A program made the position numbers and the translations under genes. This document shows, piece after piece, positions 1-9,146 of a stretch of DNA of 37,219 nt. Every line of letters starts with the position of its first letter. Position 1 is the stretch's first letter. The notes under the pieces were generated by a model. The model was not told the origin of the DNA and ran no database searches. It was given only the letters and a program-made list of their open reading frames with translations. This stretch comes from Emiliania huxleyi CCMP1516 (lineage: Eukaryota; Haptophyta; Isochrysidales; Noelaerhabdaceae): contig NW_005199553.1 in NCBI RefSeq assembly GCF_000372725.1, positions 96,609 to 133,827 on the forward strand, given 5' to 3'.

Positions 1-183
1 GTGGTCACCTCCGCCTCAAAGGTGCGACGTGCGACCTGTCAGTGCACTATCCCCGATCGCAGCTGCCTCTGCGCGTCCTGGGGATGTACCTTAGTCGCGC
101 GCCGGAGACGACTCGACGCCGCTGAGATCGGAGATCAAGCTCTGACAGGTCGCACGTCGCTCCTTTGACGCCGACGTGATCAC
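1..183. repeat. Foldback (inverted-repeat) element, 42-bp arms
   Basis: Bases 1-42 and 142-183 are inverted copies of each other, with 37 of 42 positions matching when one is reverse-complemented. About 99 bp separate them. The arms share a core reading GCGACGTGCGACCTGTCAG. The arrangement resembles a short foldback or MITE-like element. The left arm begins at the first base of the window, so the element may extend further left. No coding potential is seen in the loop. Confidence 0.7.
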
Positions 184-905
184 CCGTGCAGATCACATCA
201 GGACACGGTCTCGACGCGCTCGGTACGACGCCTGCGACCCGTCTCGGGTCAGGTGGCACGACGCTCATCGCGCCTGCCAGCGCTGCCGTGCAGGTTGCCA
301 CGACGAGGTCGAGCACGCTTCTATACGCTCGCCCAGCCTTCCTTTCCATCCCATTAGGCAGCCTGGGAACGGTGGCGATCAGAGGCAAAGCCTACGAGGG
401 GTGGTGGAACCACATGTCACGGCTACTGCCGGCTCGACCCCACGATAGCCTCCGAAGGCTGACTTTGAGGCACCATCATCGGACGATGTCGACGAGCTGG
501 GTCGCTCTCGCGGTAGCCCGATGACCTCCCATACTAGGATCATCGGCCATGGGCATGGCCGCAGGGAGCGCGGGGCGGGGAGGGCGCTGGAAGCAACACG
601 GAGCTCCGTGTTGGACGTTTTCAAGATTAGCGTGTCAGAGAGTGAACTGGAACTAGCCCCCCTCGTGAGATCTAGATCTTGCATCTTCTCTGGTTCTCTC
701 AGTTCAGAGATGACAGAGTTCTCCCGGGTCTCTCTGCGCTCTGTGGGTGTCGTGCTATCCTGCTATCGGTGGATCGCCTCTCGCGCTCTCTCCTCACATG
801 TCTCTCCTCTCCTCTCGGACACGGAGAGTTTCAAAGCCAGTTCTTCTCTCTCCGTACCTGTACGCCCCTGTCTCGAGGTACCTGTAGCTGTACCTGTGCG
901 CTCGG
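184..905. other. Non-coding stretch downstream of the ABCB gene
   Basis: Open frames here are short, overlap on both strands and show no recognisable domain. From about 690 to 900 the + strand is rich in CTCT and in repeats of the GTACCTGTA type. No gene can be supported. The ABCB transcript on the minus strand probably ends near 905. Confidence 0.5.
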
Positions 906-911
906 GTTGGG

Positions 912-921
912 TTTATTTATT
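912..921 (-). terminator. Poly(A) signals of the ABCB gene
   Basis: On the minus strand two overlapping AATAAA hexamers occur (complement of 912-917 and 916-921), about 145-150 nt beyond the ABCB stop codon. This is a plausible cleavage and polyadenylation signal in an otherwise GC-rich region. It is inferred from motif and position only. Confidence 0.5.
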
Positions 922-1064
922 TGCGTGTCGAGTGACCCCGCGCCCCGGAGCCCGCGAGACGGCAGACGCGGCTCGCGGGGCGACGGCGCATATGCCCCTC
1001 ACGGTGTGGCCTCAGCCTCACCCGCGCGCCAAAACACAGTCACACTGTGTCACAAGGAGATCTA

Positions 1065-4000
1065 TCAGCTTGTGCCCGCCGAGATCAGCTCAAAGTACAC
1101 GCCCGAGGGCCCAATCTGCAGCAGCTCCTCGTGCGAGCCATGCTCGACCACCCTCCCCCCCTTGACGACAGCGATTTTGTCAGCGCTACGGATGGTGGAG
1201 AGGCGATGGGCGATGGTGACGGTCGTGCGCCTGTGCTTCGACATGAGTTCGTCAAGTGCCTTCTGCACCACCCTCTCACTCTCGTTGTCGAGGGCGCTCG
1301 TCGCTTCGTCAAGCAGCATGATGGCGGGCTTGCGCACGAGGGCGCGCGCGATCGCGATGCGCTGCTTTTGCCCGCCCGACAGCTTCCCGCCGCGCAAGCC
1401 CACCTGTGTGCTGTAGCCCGCGCCGAGGTCGCGCGTGATGAAGCTGTGGGCATTCGCGGCGCGAGCCGCTTCTTCAATCTCGCTTTGATCAACGCCCTCT
1501 TTGCCGTAACCAACATTCTCTGCGACCGTGCCCTCGAAGAGCACCGGCTCCTGCCCAACCATCCCAATCTGCTGCCGAAGCCACCGCAGGTTGAGTGTTC
1601 GGATGTCGACTCCGTCCAGCAGCAGACTACCCACTTGTGGGTCGTAGAAGCGCTGGATAAGGGCAATCAGCGTGCTCTTTCCCGAGCCCGACGGGCCGCA
1701 CAACGCGACCACCTGGCCCGCCGCAATCTCGAGCGAGTAGCCGCGGCAGGCCGGGCGGTCGAGCGCCGTCGGGTACGAAAAGACCACACTTCGCACAGAG
1801 ATTTCGCCGCTAACAGACGGCAGCCGCGCACCATCCTCCGAGGTGGGGTCGATGCGCGAGACGCGGTCAAAGCGTGAGAGGAGCTCCTTGGCTGCTTCTG
1901 TGGCGGCACCTGCGTCGGAGGCCATCATGGCCATCGACGACATCTGCATCATGACCATCATCATCGCCTGCCGGAGGGAGGGGCCGGCCGTGTTGGGGCG
2001 AGGCGTCGGGTGCAGAGGAGGCTAGGCGACAGCGGGACAGCGCACCATCATTGGGACCATGATCTTGTCCATGTAGACGGTCACATCAGTCTCGATGCAC
2101 CCTGTGGCGTCCACCGTCAGCTCAAACTGAAATAGCGCACCGACCGACGCGAGCCACATCCCGTAGTAGAGCTGCACGCCAAAGATGAGGAAGATGGTGC
2201 CAAAGGCGAGGCCCGACGTAGAGCCGCCGTAGAGGGCGCGCTTCTTGCCCGCGTTGAGCATCTCATCCATCTGCGTGCAGTAGTCGCTGTAGAACTTGAT
2301 CTCTGCGTTGAAGGAGGCGACCGTCCGGATCCCGAGCACCACCTCCCCCACCATCGACCCGGCAGACCGCTTGACGTCGGCGTCCTTGTCCTTCTTGCCC
2401 TGCTTTCCGGCGTCCATGGGCATCATCGCGGCCATGGCCACCGCCATGGCGGCCCCCATGATAGGGAAGCAGCCCAGCACGACGAGGGTCACGCGCCAGT
2501 CGCCCCAGTAAAACATTGTAAACACGACCGAGACCATCATGGTGATGGACTGCGCCATGGTTCCAAGCCTCTCGCCGACGACCCCTTGCACCAGCGCCAC
2601 CTTTTGACCCAGGAACTCGGTCAGCGCGCCCGTCGAGTTGGCGTCGTCATCAAAGTAGCCAATCTCCATCTGGAGCAGCTTGAGCATGCAGTGGTGTCGG
2701 AGCGCCTTCACGAGGTGCTCGCCCGCGACGCCGAGGGTGGCCATGAAGATAAGCTCACAGCAGTGCATGGCGAGACCAGCGCCCAGGAAGATTAGGGCCC
2801 ACATCGTCGCTTCGGACTGGACGGTGTCGGGGTTCACGGAAGCGAGTGCTGTCAGCGAGCGCATGAAGAGCAGGCCGAAGAAGCCCTTCCCTACACCCGT
2901 GATGGCAGAGCAGACGAGTCCGATTCCGTACAGCTTGCCGTCGCCGGCGGGCGCCATCCGCATCAGCCGCAGCATCGGGTCGGGGCCCTGTTTCTTCGAC
3001 TTCGTCTTGCTCGCTGCAGAGCCGGCGTCCGTCTCCTCCTCCGCCCCACTACCTGTTTGCTCGCCGTCCTCGCAGGCCTGCTTATCCTCGGGTGATTGCG
3101 CGGTCGAGCTGTCCCTGACCGACGCCGAAGCCCGCGACATTGTCTCGGTATCCCTCTCCTGATTCTCCTGCTGCTTGGCCGCGAGGCCAAAGAAGACGCC
3201 GCCCTCGCCCTTGGCAAGCAGCTCATCGTAGGTGCCCTCCTCGACGATCGACCCCTTTTGCACCACCGCGATCTTGTCGCAGTGCTTGATGGTTGAGAGC
3301 CGGTGGGCCACCGTCACCGAAGTGAAGCGGCTCTGCGACATGATGTCCTCGAGCGCAGCCTGCACGACTCTCTCGCTCGCATTGTCGAGCGCTGACGTGG
3401 CTTCGTCAAGCAGCAGGATGGACGGCTTCTTGATGATCGCTCTTGCAATGGCGATACGCTGTTTCTGGCCGCCCGAGAGCTTGCCGCCTCCGAGCCCGAC
3501 CTGTGTACCAAAGCCCTTCGCCAGACTTCGCGTGATGAAGCCGTGCGCGTTTGCTGTGCGCGCCGCTGCCTCGATCTCTTCGCGCGTAGCGTCATCCTTG
3601 CCGAGCGCGATATTCTCGCTAACGGTGCCCATGAAGAGCATCGGCTCCTGCCCGACCAGCCCGATCTGCTTCCGCAGCGCCTTGACGTTCATCGTCCTGA
3701 CGTCGATGCCATCGATGAGCACCTCGCCCGAGAGCGGATCGTAGTAGCGCTCGAGCAGCTGGATAAGAGTCGACTTGCCGGACCCCGACGGCCCGACGAG
3801 CGCACACGAGGAGCCGGCCGGGACGTGAAGGGAGTACCCATTGCACACGTGCACGGCTGGCGCCGATGGGTATGCGAAGACCACGCCCCGCACCTCGATC
3901 TCGCCGGCGAAGCGCTGGACAACAACGCCCTTGTCAGCGAACGAGTCGATGGGAGGCTCGCGCTCAATCACGGCGAGCACGTCTCGGCAGGCTGTCACAC

Positions 4001-5333
4001 CCTTGGTGAGTGCTGTGATGGGCGCTGCGATCTGCGAGGCGCCCATGACGCCCTGAAAGATGGCCTGCGTGGCGATGTAGATTACGGCGAGGGTCACTGC
4101 GCAGGCGGGGCTCGAGCCGGCGGTGGCGAACTGCTCCTCGAAGGAGCTGCGCCTCTCCTCGGCGGTCAGGTTGGAGAGGAGCTGGTCGGTCCACAGACCG
4201 ATAGTCGCGTTGCCGTCCGCGTACAGGATGGTGTCGCCCGTGTTGCACGTCATCAGGAAGGGGGTGAGGTTTGGTCCACGCTCGGAGCATGAGAGCGTAG
4301 CCTGGGTCGGGTCGAGCAGGGAAAATGCGTCGAGCTGCACCGGGTCGTAGGGGTCGCAAACGTGAGCGCAGTACTGCGCTTGAGTGGGCGCGTACGTGTA
4401 AGGAAAGGTGGTGCCGCGGTACTCGGACACGAGCTTCCAGAGCGCAAATAGGACGCCGACCGACATCACGTAAAACATCGATGCATTCATGGTCGAAACG
4501 GCGAGGAAGATCTTGTTGGAGAGGCGGATCGAGCCCGACTCGGCGGACTCAATGTGGACGTCGTACCGCGCAAGTGAGTGGTGCTCGAGGCCGAGAGAGG
4601 CGACTGTGCGGATCGACGATAGGACCTCGGATGCGACCCCGCCTGCGCCCGAGTAGGCGTCGGCGAGGAGCTTGGTGCGCCGGTCGAGGAAGGACAGGAG
4701 GAGCGAGACGGAGGGCACGAAGGTGAGCATGGCGATGGCGAGCGTCACCAGCGCAATGTCCCACGAGTAGTAGACTGCTATCACCAGCCCGCCGATGAAC
4801 TGGCCTCCATTAGAGAAGAGGTTGCCGTTGGAAGAGTGCAGCCCCTTCTCAATGTGTACGAGAGCCTCGCCCATCCGCGTCGACAGCTCCTGCGGCCGGT
4901 TCACGTCGTACCAACCGACATCCTGTCTGAGGATGGACTTGAGGTACGCCTTCTTCCACGCCGTAATCTGGCGATGCTTGGCCCACTCAAGCGCGATTGA
5001 GGCGGCCATTTCCGTGCCGGCCGTCGCGGCACCAAAATAGCACATGGAGACGAAGATGTGCAGGCCCAGGTCGCGAAACCCCTGTGGCGTGTTGAGTCGC
5101 ATGTCAAAAAACTCGGCAAAGATGATGAGAATGAGAATCTGCAGCACGCCAAAGACTAGCTTGAACACGCAGCCGCAAGTGACCAGCACAACGTCCCACG
5201 CCGTCGCAAAGTAGAATAAGGAGCCAAAGAAGGAACGCGTCGCCGAGGTCTGGAGCGCGTCATCCAGCGGCATTTCCTTGATCGGGCTGTCGAGACCCGG
5301 ATCGGGCACCACCTTGCGCGCGTTGCGAGGCAT
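1065..5333 (-). CDS. Full-length ABCB (multidrug/P-glycoprotein type) ABC transporter
   Basis: ATP-driven membrane exporter of the ABCB class with order TMD1-NBD1-TMD2-NBD2, about 1396 residues, usual for the family. Two exons: 5333-2046 and 1967-1065. The intron 1968-2045 (78 nt, GT-AG, phase 0) removes an in-frame stop and restores TM12. NBD1 has Walker A GPSGSGKST (514-522), signature LSGGQ (619-623), Walker B ILLLDE (639-644) and HRLSTI. NBD2 has GPSGSGKST (1187-1195), LSGGQ (1292-1296) and IMLLDE (1312-1317). Both ATP sites therefore look canonical. The start MPRNARK is chosen because it precedes the first TM helix by about 45 residues; the frame stays open upstream to 5933 but there overlaps the divergent peptidase gene. 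An acidic linker (about 690-760) joins the halves. Two oddities are a long Cys-rich loop at 301-411 and a Met-rich TM12. The substrate cannot be told from sequence; the protein is probably in the plasma or vacuolar membrane. Confidence 0.93.
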
Positions 5334-5538
5334 GCCCTGTGGCACTAGGAGTGCGGTGGGCAGCCTCACTCGCGGGGCCCGATCGCGGCTGTTTGGAGAG
5401 CGGTCGGCAGGATAAGCGGCGGAGACGTTTCGCCCCTCGCTACCCCTCTCGTTCGTTTGCCGAGTTTCGCCGATCCTTGTGCCTCTCTGTTCCTCCCCCC
5501 GCGCTTTCTTTTTTCGCGCGGGCGTGTGTGTGTGCTCG
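5334..5538. promoter_or_regulatory. Shared divergent promoter region (ABCB / S51 peptidase)
   Basis: About 205 bp separates the ABCB start codon (minus) from the preferred peptidase start (plus), so both promoters must lie here or overlap the 5' ends. A pyrimidine-rich run with CTTTCTTTTTTCGCGCG (about 5500-5520) and a TG-repeat stretch are visible. No clear TATA box is seen in either direction. Confidence 0.45.
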
Positions 5539-6321
5539 ATGCTCACTCCACTCTTCAGTCTAGCGGCCATAGCAGCACAGCCGCGTCTGCTTTTAACATC
5601 GGCCGGCTTGTCCACACCGGCGCTGGCCGCAGCTTTCAGGAGAATGGCCAAGGACGCGCAGCCGGCTGGCCCGCAGGGTTTCGCCGTGACCATGCTCGTG
5701 ACAGCGGCGATGGCTCCATCCTCGCGCGCACCCTCCTCGCGCTCGCCAGGTGAGCTTCGCCGACGCCGCTGGGCAGACGCGCGGAAGAAGGCGCGGCTCC
5801 TCGAGGCGGAGCTGAGTGCGCTCATAGACAGCCACGTCGAGATTGACTGCCTCTGCTGTGCTCGCGACGACGGCGATCGCGTGCGCACGTCGCTCCAAGG
5901 CGCGAGCTGTGTCTGGGTGACGGGTGGTAACACCTTTTACCTCTGGCACCACATGCGCTCTTCTGGCTGCGCCGACCTCGTCCAGCAGCGAGTCGCCGAG
6001 GGCGTGCTCTATGTCGGACAGTCGGCAGGCTCCATCGTCGCTGGTGAGTCAATCGAGACGGCCTTCTGGAAGGGGTGGGACGACCCCGACGTCGTTCCCG
6101 GCGTGGAGTGGTCTGCGGAGACGCTAGATGCAATGAGCTTGGCCCCCGACCACCTCTTCTTCCCTCACTACTCTCCGGAGTTCGAGCCGCTCGTGCAGAG
6201 AGAGCGAGTGAAGCTGCCACCAACTACCGCGGTTGTCGCCCTGGCTGACGCCGGGCCTGCTTATGTGGTGGGCGACCTTGCGAGCGAGGCGAGTGCAGAG
6301 CCTTGTGCGTCTCAGAAGTAG
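5539..6321 (+). CDS. Peptidase family S51 (peptidase E-like) protein
   Basis: Predicted serine peptidase of family S51, the group of alpha-aspartyl dipeptidase (PepE), which has a class-I glutamine-amidotransferase-like fold. Numbered from the upstream in-frame ATG at 5479, the protein shows RLLLTSAGLSTP (first beta strand, 36-47), VWVTGGNTF (145-153, conserved GGNTF), YVGQSAGSIVAG with the nucleophile Ser182 in G-x-SAG, and FFPHYSPEF with likely catalytic His230. The usual third acidic residue was not assigned. The preferred start at 5539 (Met21) gives 260 residues, nearer family length; starting at 5479 adds 20 residues rich in Phe and Cys that could be a targeting sequence. One uninterrupted exon is enough. 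It is divergent from the ABCB gene. The substrate is inferred from family only. Confidence 0.85.
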   Translation: MLTPLFSLAAIAAQPRLLLTSAGLSTPALAAAFRRMAKDAQPAGPQGFAVTMLVTAAMAPSSRAPSSRSPGELRRRRWADARKKARLLEAELSALIDSHVEIDCLCCARDDGDRVRTSLQGASCVWVTGGNTFYLWHHMRSSGCADLVQQRVAEGVLYVGQSAGSIVAGESIETAFWKGWDDPDVVPGVEWSAETLDAMSLAPDHLFFPHYSPEFEPLVQRERVKLPPTTAVVALADAGPAYVVGDLASEASAEPCASQK

Positions 6322-6786
6322 CGGACATAGGTGTGTGTATACGTATTGGGTATTGTGTTTTCTCGTGTGTGGAGATATCTCAATACTCAAAAAATACTGG
6401 GCTGGGTCTTTAGGCATTGTGGGGTTGGCACTCCCATCGACCCTCATGACCTCCTGCGGTCTCTGAGATGGACACCAGTGGGTGTGGGACCACAGCCAGG
6501 ATACACTCGAAGGCTGGGTAAGCAGTAGAGGTCGATACTCGACGCGTCCCACATGGTCTGTGTCGCTGTCGGCACGCTGTCGACAGGACGTCGAGCGACA
6601 CCGGTGGCAGTGCCACCCAGGAGTGGTCGGGCGGTCTCCCGTCATGAGAGAGTCACCATGTGATCCGTATGATGATTCCTGACAACCGCCTCAGTCAACT
6701 TTCGTCACAGTTCCCGCTCTGAGAGGAGCTGCGGGTCAGTTTGACAGCTGGAGCTGTGTCGCCGGCGTGCGGCGGCCTGCCTCCGG
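6322..6786. other. Intergenic region after the S51 peptidase gene
   Basis: The first 80 bases are relatively AT-rich (around TATACGTATTGGG and a run of A near 6390), as expected for a 3' UTR. No canonical AATAAA is seen. No gene with recognisable features is present on either strand. Confidence 0.5.
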
Positions 6787-6787
6787 A

Positions 6788-6848
6788 GGTAAGGTAAGGT
6801 AAGGTAGATTTCTCCACACACACAAAGTGGTGGGGCAAGGGGGGGCGA
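6788..6848. repeat. Dispersed GGTAA-repeat element, copy 1
   Basis: On the + strand three to four GGTAA units are followed by a 38-bp block at 6811-6848 that is identical to 14819-14856. The second copy forms most of the intron of the secreted Cys-rich gene. Read on the minus strand, this copy also ends near a potential acceptor (CCGGAGGCAG, complement of 6778-6787), but no flanking exon could be recognised. Confidence 0.8.
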
Positions 6849-7639
6849 CCCTCGCATCTCCACGCCCGGACACGGGCAGGAGCCCCACGGCATTCAAAGT
6901 GCAAGCACTGGCCCGGTGCACGTGGGTGAGCAGCCTGCCCCTCCCTCCCGACAAACCAACTCCCGCACACACACAATCGCACTCTGGCCATCGAATGACT
7001 CCGAATGACTCACTGTGTGTGCTAAGACAGAATCTCCGCAGACATCCAAAACGGGCCGTGCCGCGTTTGTGGTGTCTTCTCAAGCACTAGCATCCGGACG
7101 CCGCACTCGAGCGGGCGGGTCACATCTATGTGGGCCCAGTGTGCGCACTAGGCGCATATGCTAGTGCTATCCTGCCCTATGGGAGGCAGAGGGATGGGGG
7201 GAGGGGGGGGCAGAGGTAAGGTGGGGTGAGACTGGGGAGGGCCTCAAAGGTCCTCCATGGGGGTGGGGTCCGGCCCGAACAGGTCGAAGCCGGTCCCGCC
7301 ACGTGCTCTGAGGTGGACATTTTTTGGTCACCGTGAGAGAACGCGTTCGAATTTTCACTCCGGAACTTCAACTCCGCACGCGCACCGGCCAGGGCTACAA
7401 TAGTGCCAGTGAGGCGGAGGCGCGAGTCGGAAGGCCGCGACCGTGATTTGGTCCCCAATTTTCCTACAATCGCTGTCGACCCAGCCACGTACTGACGTAT
7501 GTGCACGGCAGGTACTTTATATCTACCCGGCCGACTGCACGCTAAAGGCTACACACTCACACACCACTTGCAGAGTGGCTCTCCCAGGCGCTCACCCCAC
7601 GGCGGAGGCACGCCAGCCCCGGGCAGCCGGCCGTCGCTC

Positions 7640-7696
7640 GCCTAAGCGCCTATGCGGCCTAAGCGGGGGGTGCTTAGGGTGCTTAGGCGCTTAGGC
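7640..7696. repeat. Nested CCTAAGC / GCTTAGG hairpin
   Basis: Perfect 11-bp inverted arms lie at 7640-7650 (GCCTAAGCGCC) and 7686-7696 (GGCGCTTAGGC). Between them are one more CCTAAGC at 7658 and GCTTAGG-type copies at 7672 and 7681, so several alternative stems can form. No run of T follows, and no adjacent gene suggests a role. Confidence 0.65.
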
Positions 7697-8077
7697 AGCC
7701 CTTGCGAGCGTGGCGGCGTCGTAAATACAAGTGACTCCGATGACACTGACAATGCTCCTGCTAGTGTCATCGCTCAGAGAGAGCAGCCTGACGCACGTCG
7801 TGACTGTCTACCACTGGCCCTGGTCGCACACTGCCACTGAGCTGCGCTGGTGCGGAAACTCAGCATCAGGTCGAGAGTCGAAGAAGGTCGCGGAAGGTCG
7901 AGTCGAGGAAGAGAACACGATCAGGGGCGGGGCGGTAGACCGGTCCGCAGCGCCATATACGTGGCAAAGGATGCGAAAAGTGCCCACTGAAGCTTCTGCA
8001 CCTTGACTTCAGGTTGAGCTGTGATGATGCCCACAGCACCAGCAGCAAAGGCGGGCGGGCCGACCCCGCGGCCATCG

Positions 8078-8131
8078 CCGCCGTCGCCGCCGCCCCCTCC
8101 GCCGCCGCCCCCTCCGCCGCCGCCGCCACCT
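8078..8131. repeat. CCG/CCGCC microsatellite
   Basis: An uninterrupted tract of CCG and CCCCTCCG units. It produces apparent poly-Pro and poly-Gly frames on opposite strands, which are best read as artefacts of the repeat. Confidence 0.7.
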
Positions 8132-9146
8132 TGGGCTACATCGCCCGCGCCGCCGTTGCACACCGGCTCTCGTGCTCATTCAACGGCGCCTAGAGTTGCA
8201 GGCCGGCGGCGCTGACGTTGTCGTGGTCGGGCTGACCAACGTCGGCGCGGGAGGGAGGGGGCAACGCCGTGATGAAGAGCGCGAGAGCGAGCGCCGAGAG
8301 GGCCCAGCTTTTTTTGCAGCAGCCCGCCTGACATGCAGCCCACTTGCCGACGTGCGTCCAGCATTCCCCCCCCTGCTATAGGACGAACGCCGAAGTTTGC
8401 TCTCCGACGCCGTGCCGAGCGAAACCTTTTCCTTCGACGCCCGGCGACGTAGCCGGGCGAGCGGAATAGGGCAGCCCTAGAGAGCACCTTGAGGCCGTTC
8501 AATAGAGCCCGTGTTATAGTCGAGGGTCGATCGCCGGCCGGCGCAGTGCTGCTCTGACCGCTCCGCCGGGCCGCCTCCGGGCCACCGCCGCGGAGACGTG
8601 CACATAGGCAAGTTGGTATTTTCATATATGAACTTCAAAATAACATTGGCTAATCTAATCCTACTCATCGCAACTCGCCAGGAACACCCCCACACTATGG
8701 GGTCATTGTGTAGCCCTGCTTAGAAGGAAAAGGTTTACTGCAAGGTCTCCGTATGGCTCTATGGCTCACCGTGTAGTCGGCCACCCCGAGCCCATGCCCG
8801 CGCCGCGGAGGGCTCTCCCCGCTCTCTCCGTCCCTCCTAGCGTCCCTCCAACAGTCGCTCACGACGGACGAGCGGCAACCGGAACCGGGCGTTAAATGAA
8901 CAATACATCTCGAATGTGTACTACACCATCACAGAGCTCCGCTGGGCCTCCCCCACAAGGTGTGCTGCCTCCGTCGCCCGCCCTTTTTGACAGGCGGAGC
9001 GAAGGCAGTGCGCTGAGGTCTCCCTCCGCTCGCACAGCTCTCGACTCGCGCCGAGAGCGTCGAGCGCATGCCCCCTCTCCCGCCCCACACCTCGCCGCCT
9101 CACCCGCGACGCCGTCACCGCGCCTTCTCCGCGCCCGCCATCCGAC

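Larger units (their letters stand above)
6849..9146. other. Gene-poor, repeat-rich intergenic region
   Basis: No convincing gene in about 2.3 kb. It holds a G-rich stretch with another AGGTAAGG (about 7190-7245), a nested CCTAAGC hairpin (7640-7696), a CCG/CCGCC microsatellite (about 8078-8131), an AT-rich patch (about 8615-8665) and the presumed 3' flank of the acyl-CoA synthetase gene. Open frames are long only because GC-rich DNA has few stops; they encode low-complexity Arg, Pro or Gly runs. Confidence 0.5.

Noticed and set aside
521..1416. Plus-strand open frames antisense to the ABCB 3' end
   Set aside because: Low-complexity Ser/Arg translations with no domain; they mirror the real NBD2 coding sequence on the minus strand.
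5334..5933. N-terminal extension of the ABCB protein by 200 codons
   Set aside because: The extension is Arg/Ser-rich, lies antisense to the S51 peptidase gene and crosses the shared promoter. The methionine at 5333 fits family length.
8176..8625. Minus-strand open frame of 149 codons
   Set aside because: Arg-rich composition typical of chance frames in GC-rich DNA; no domain or splice support.
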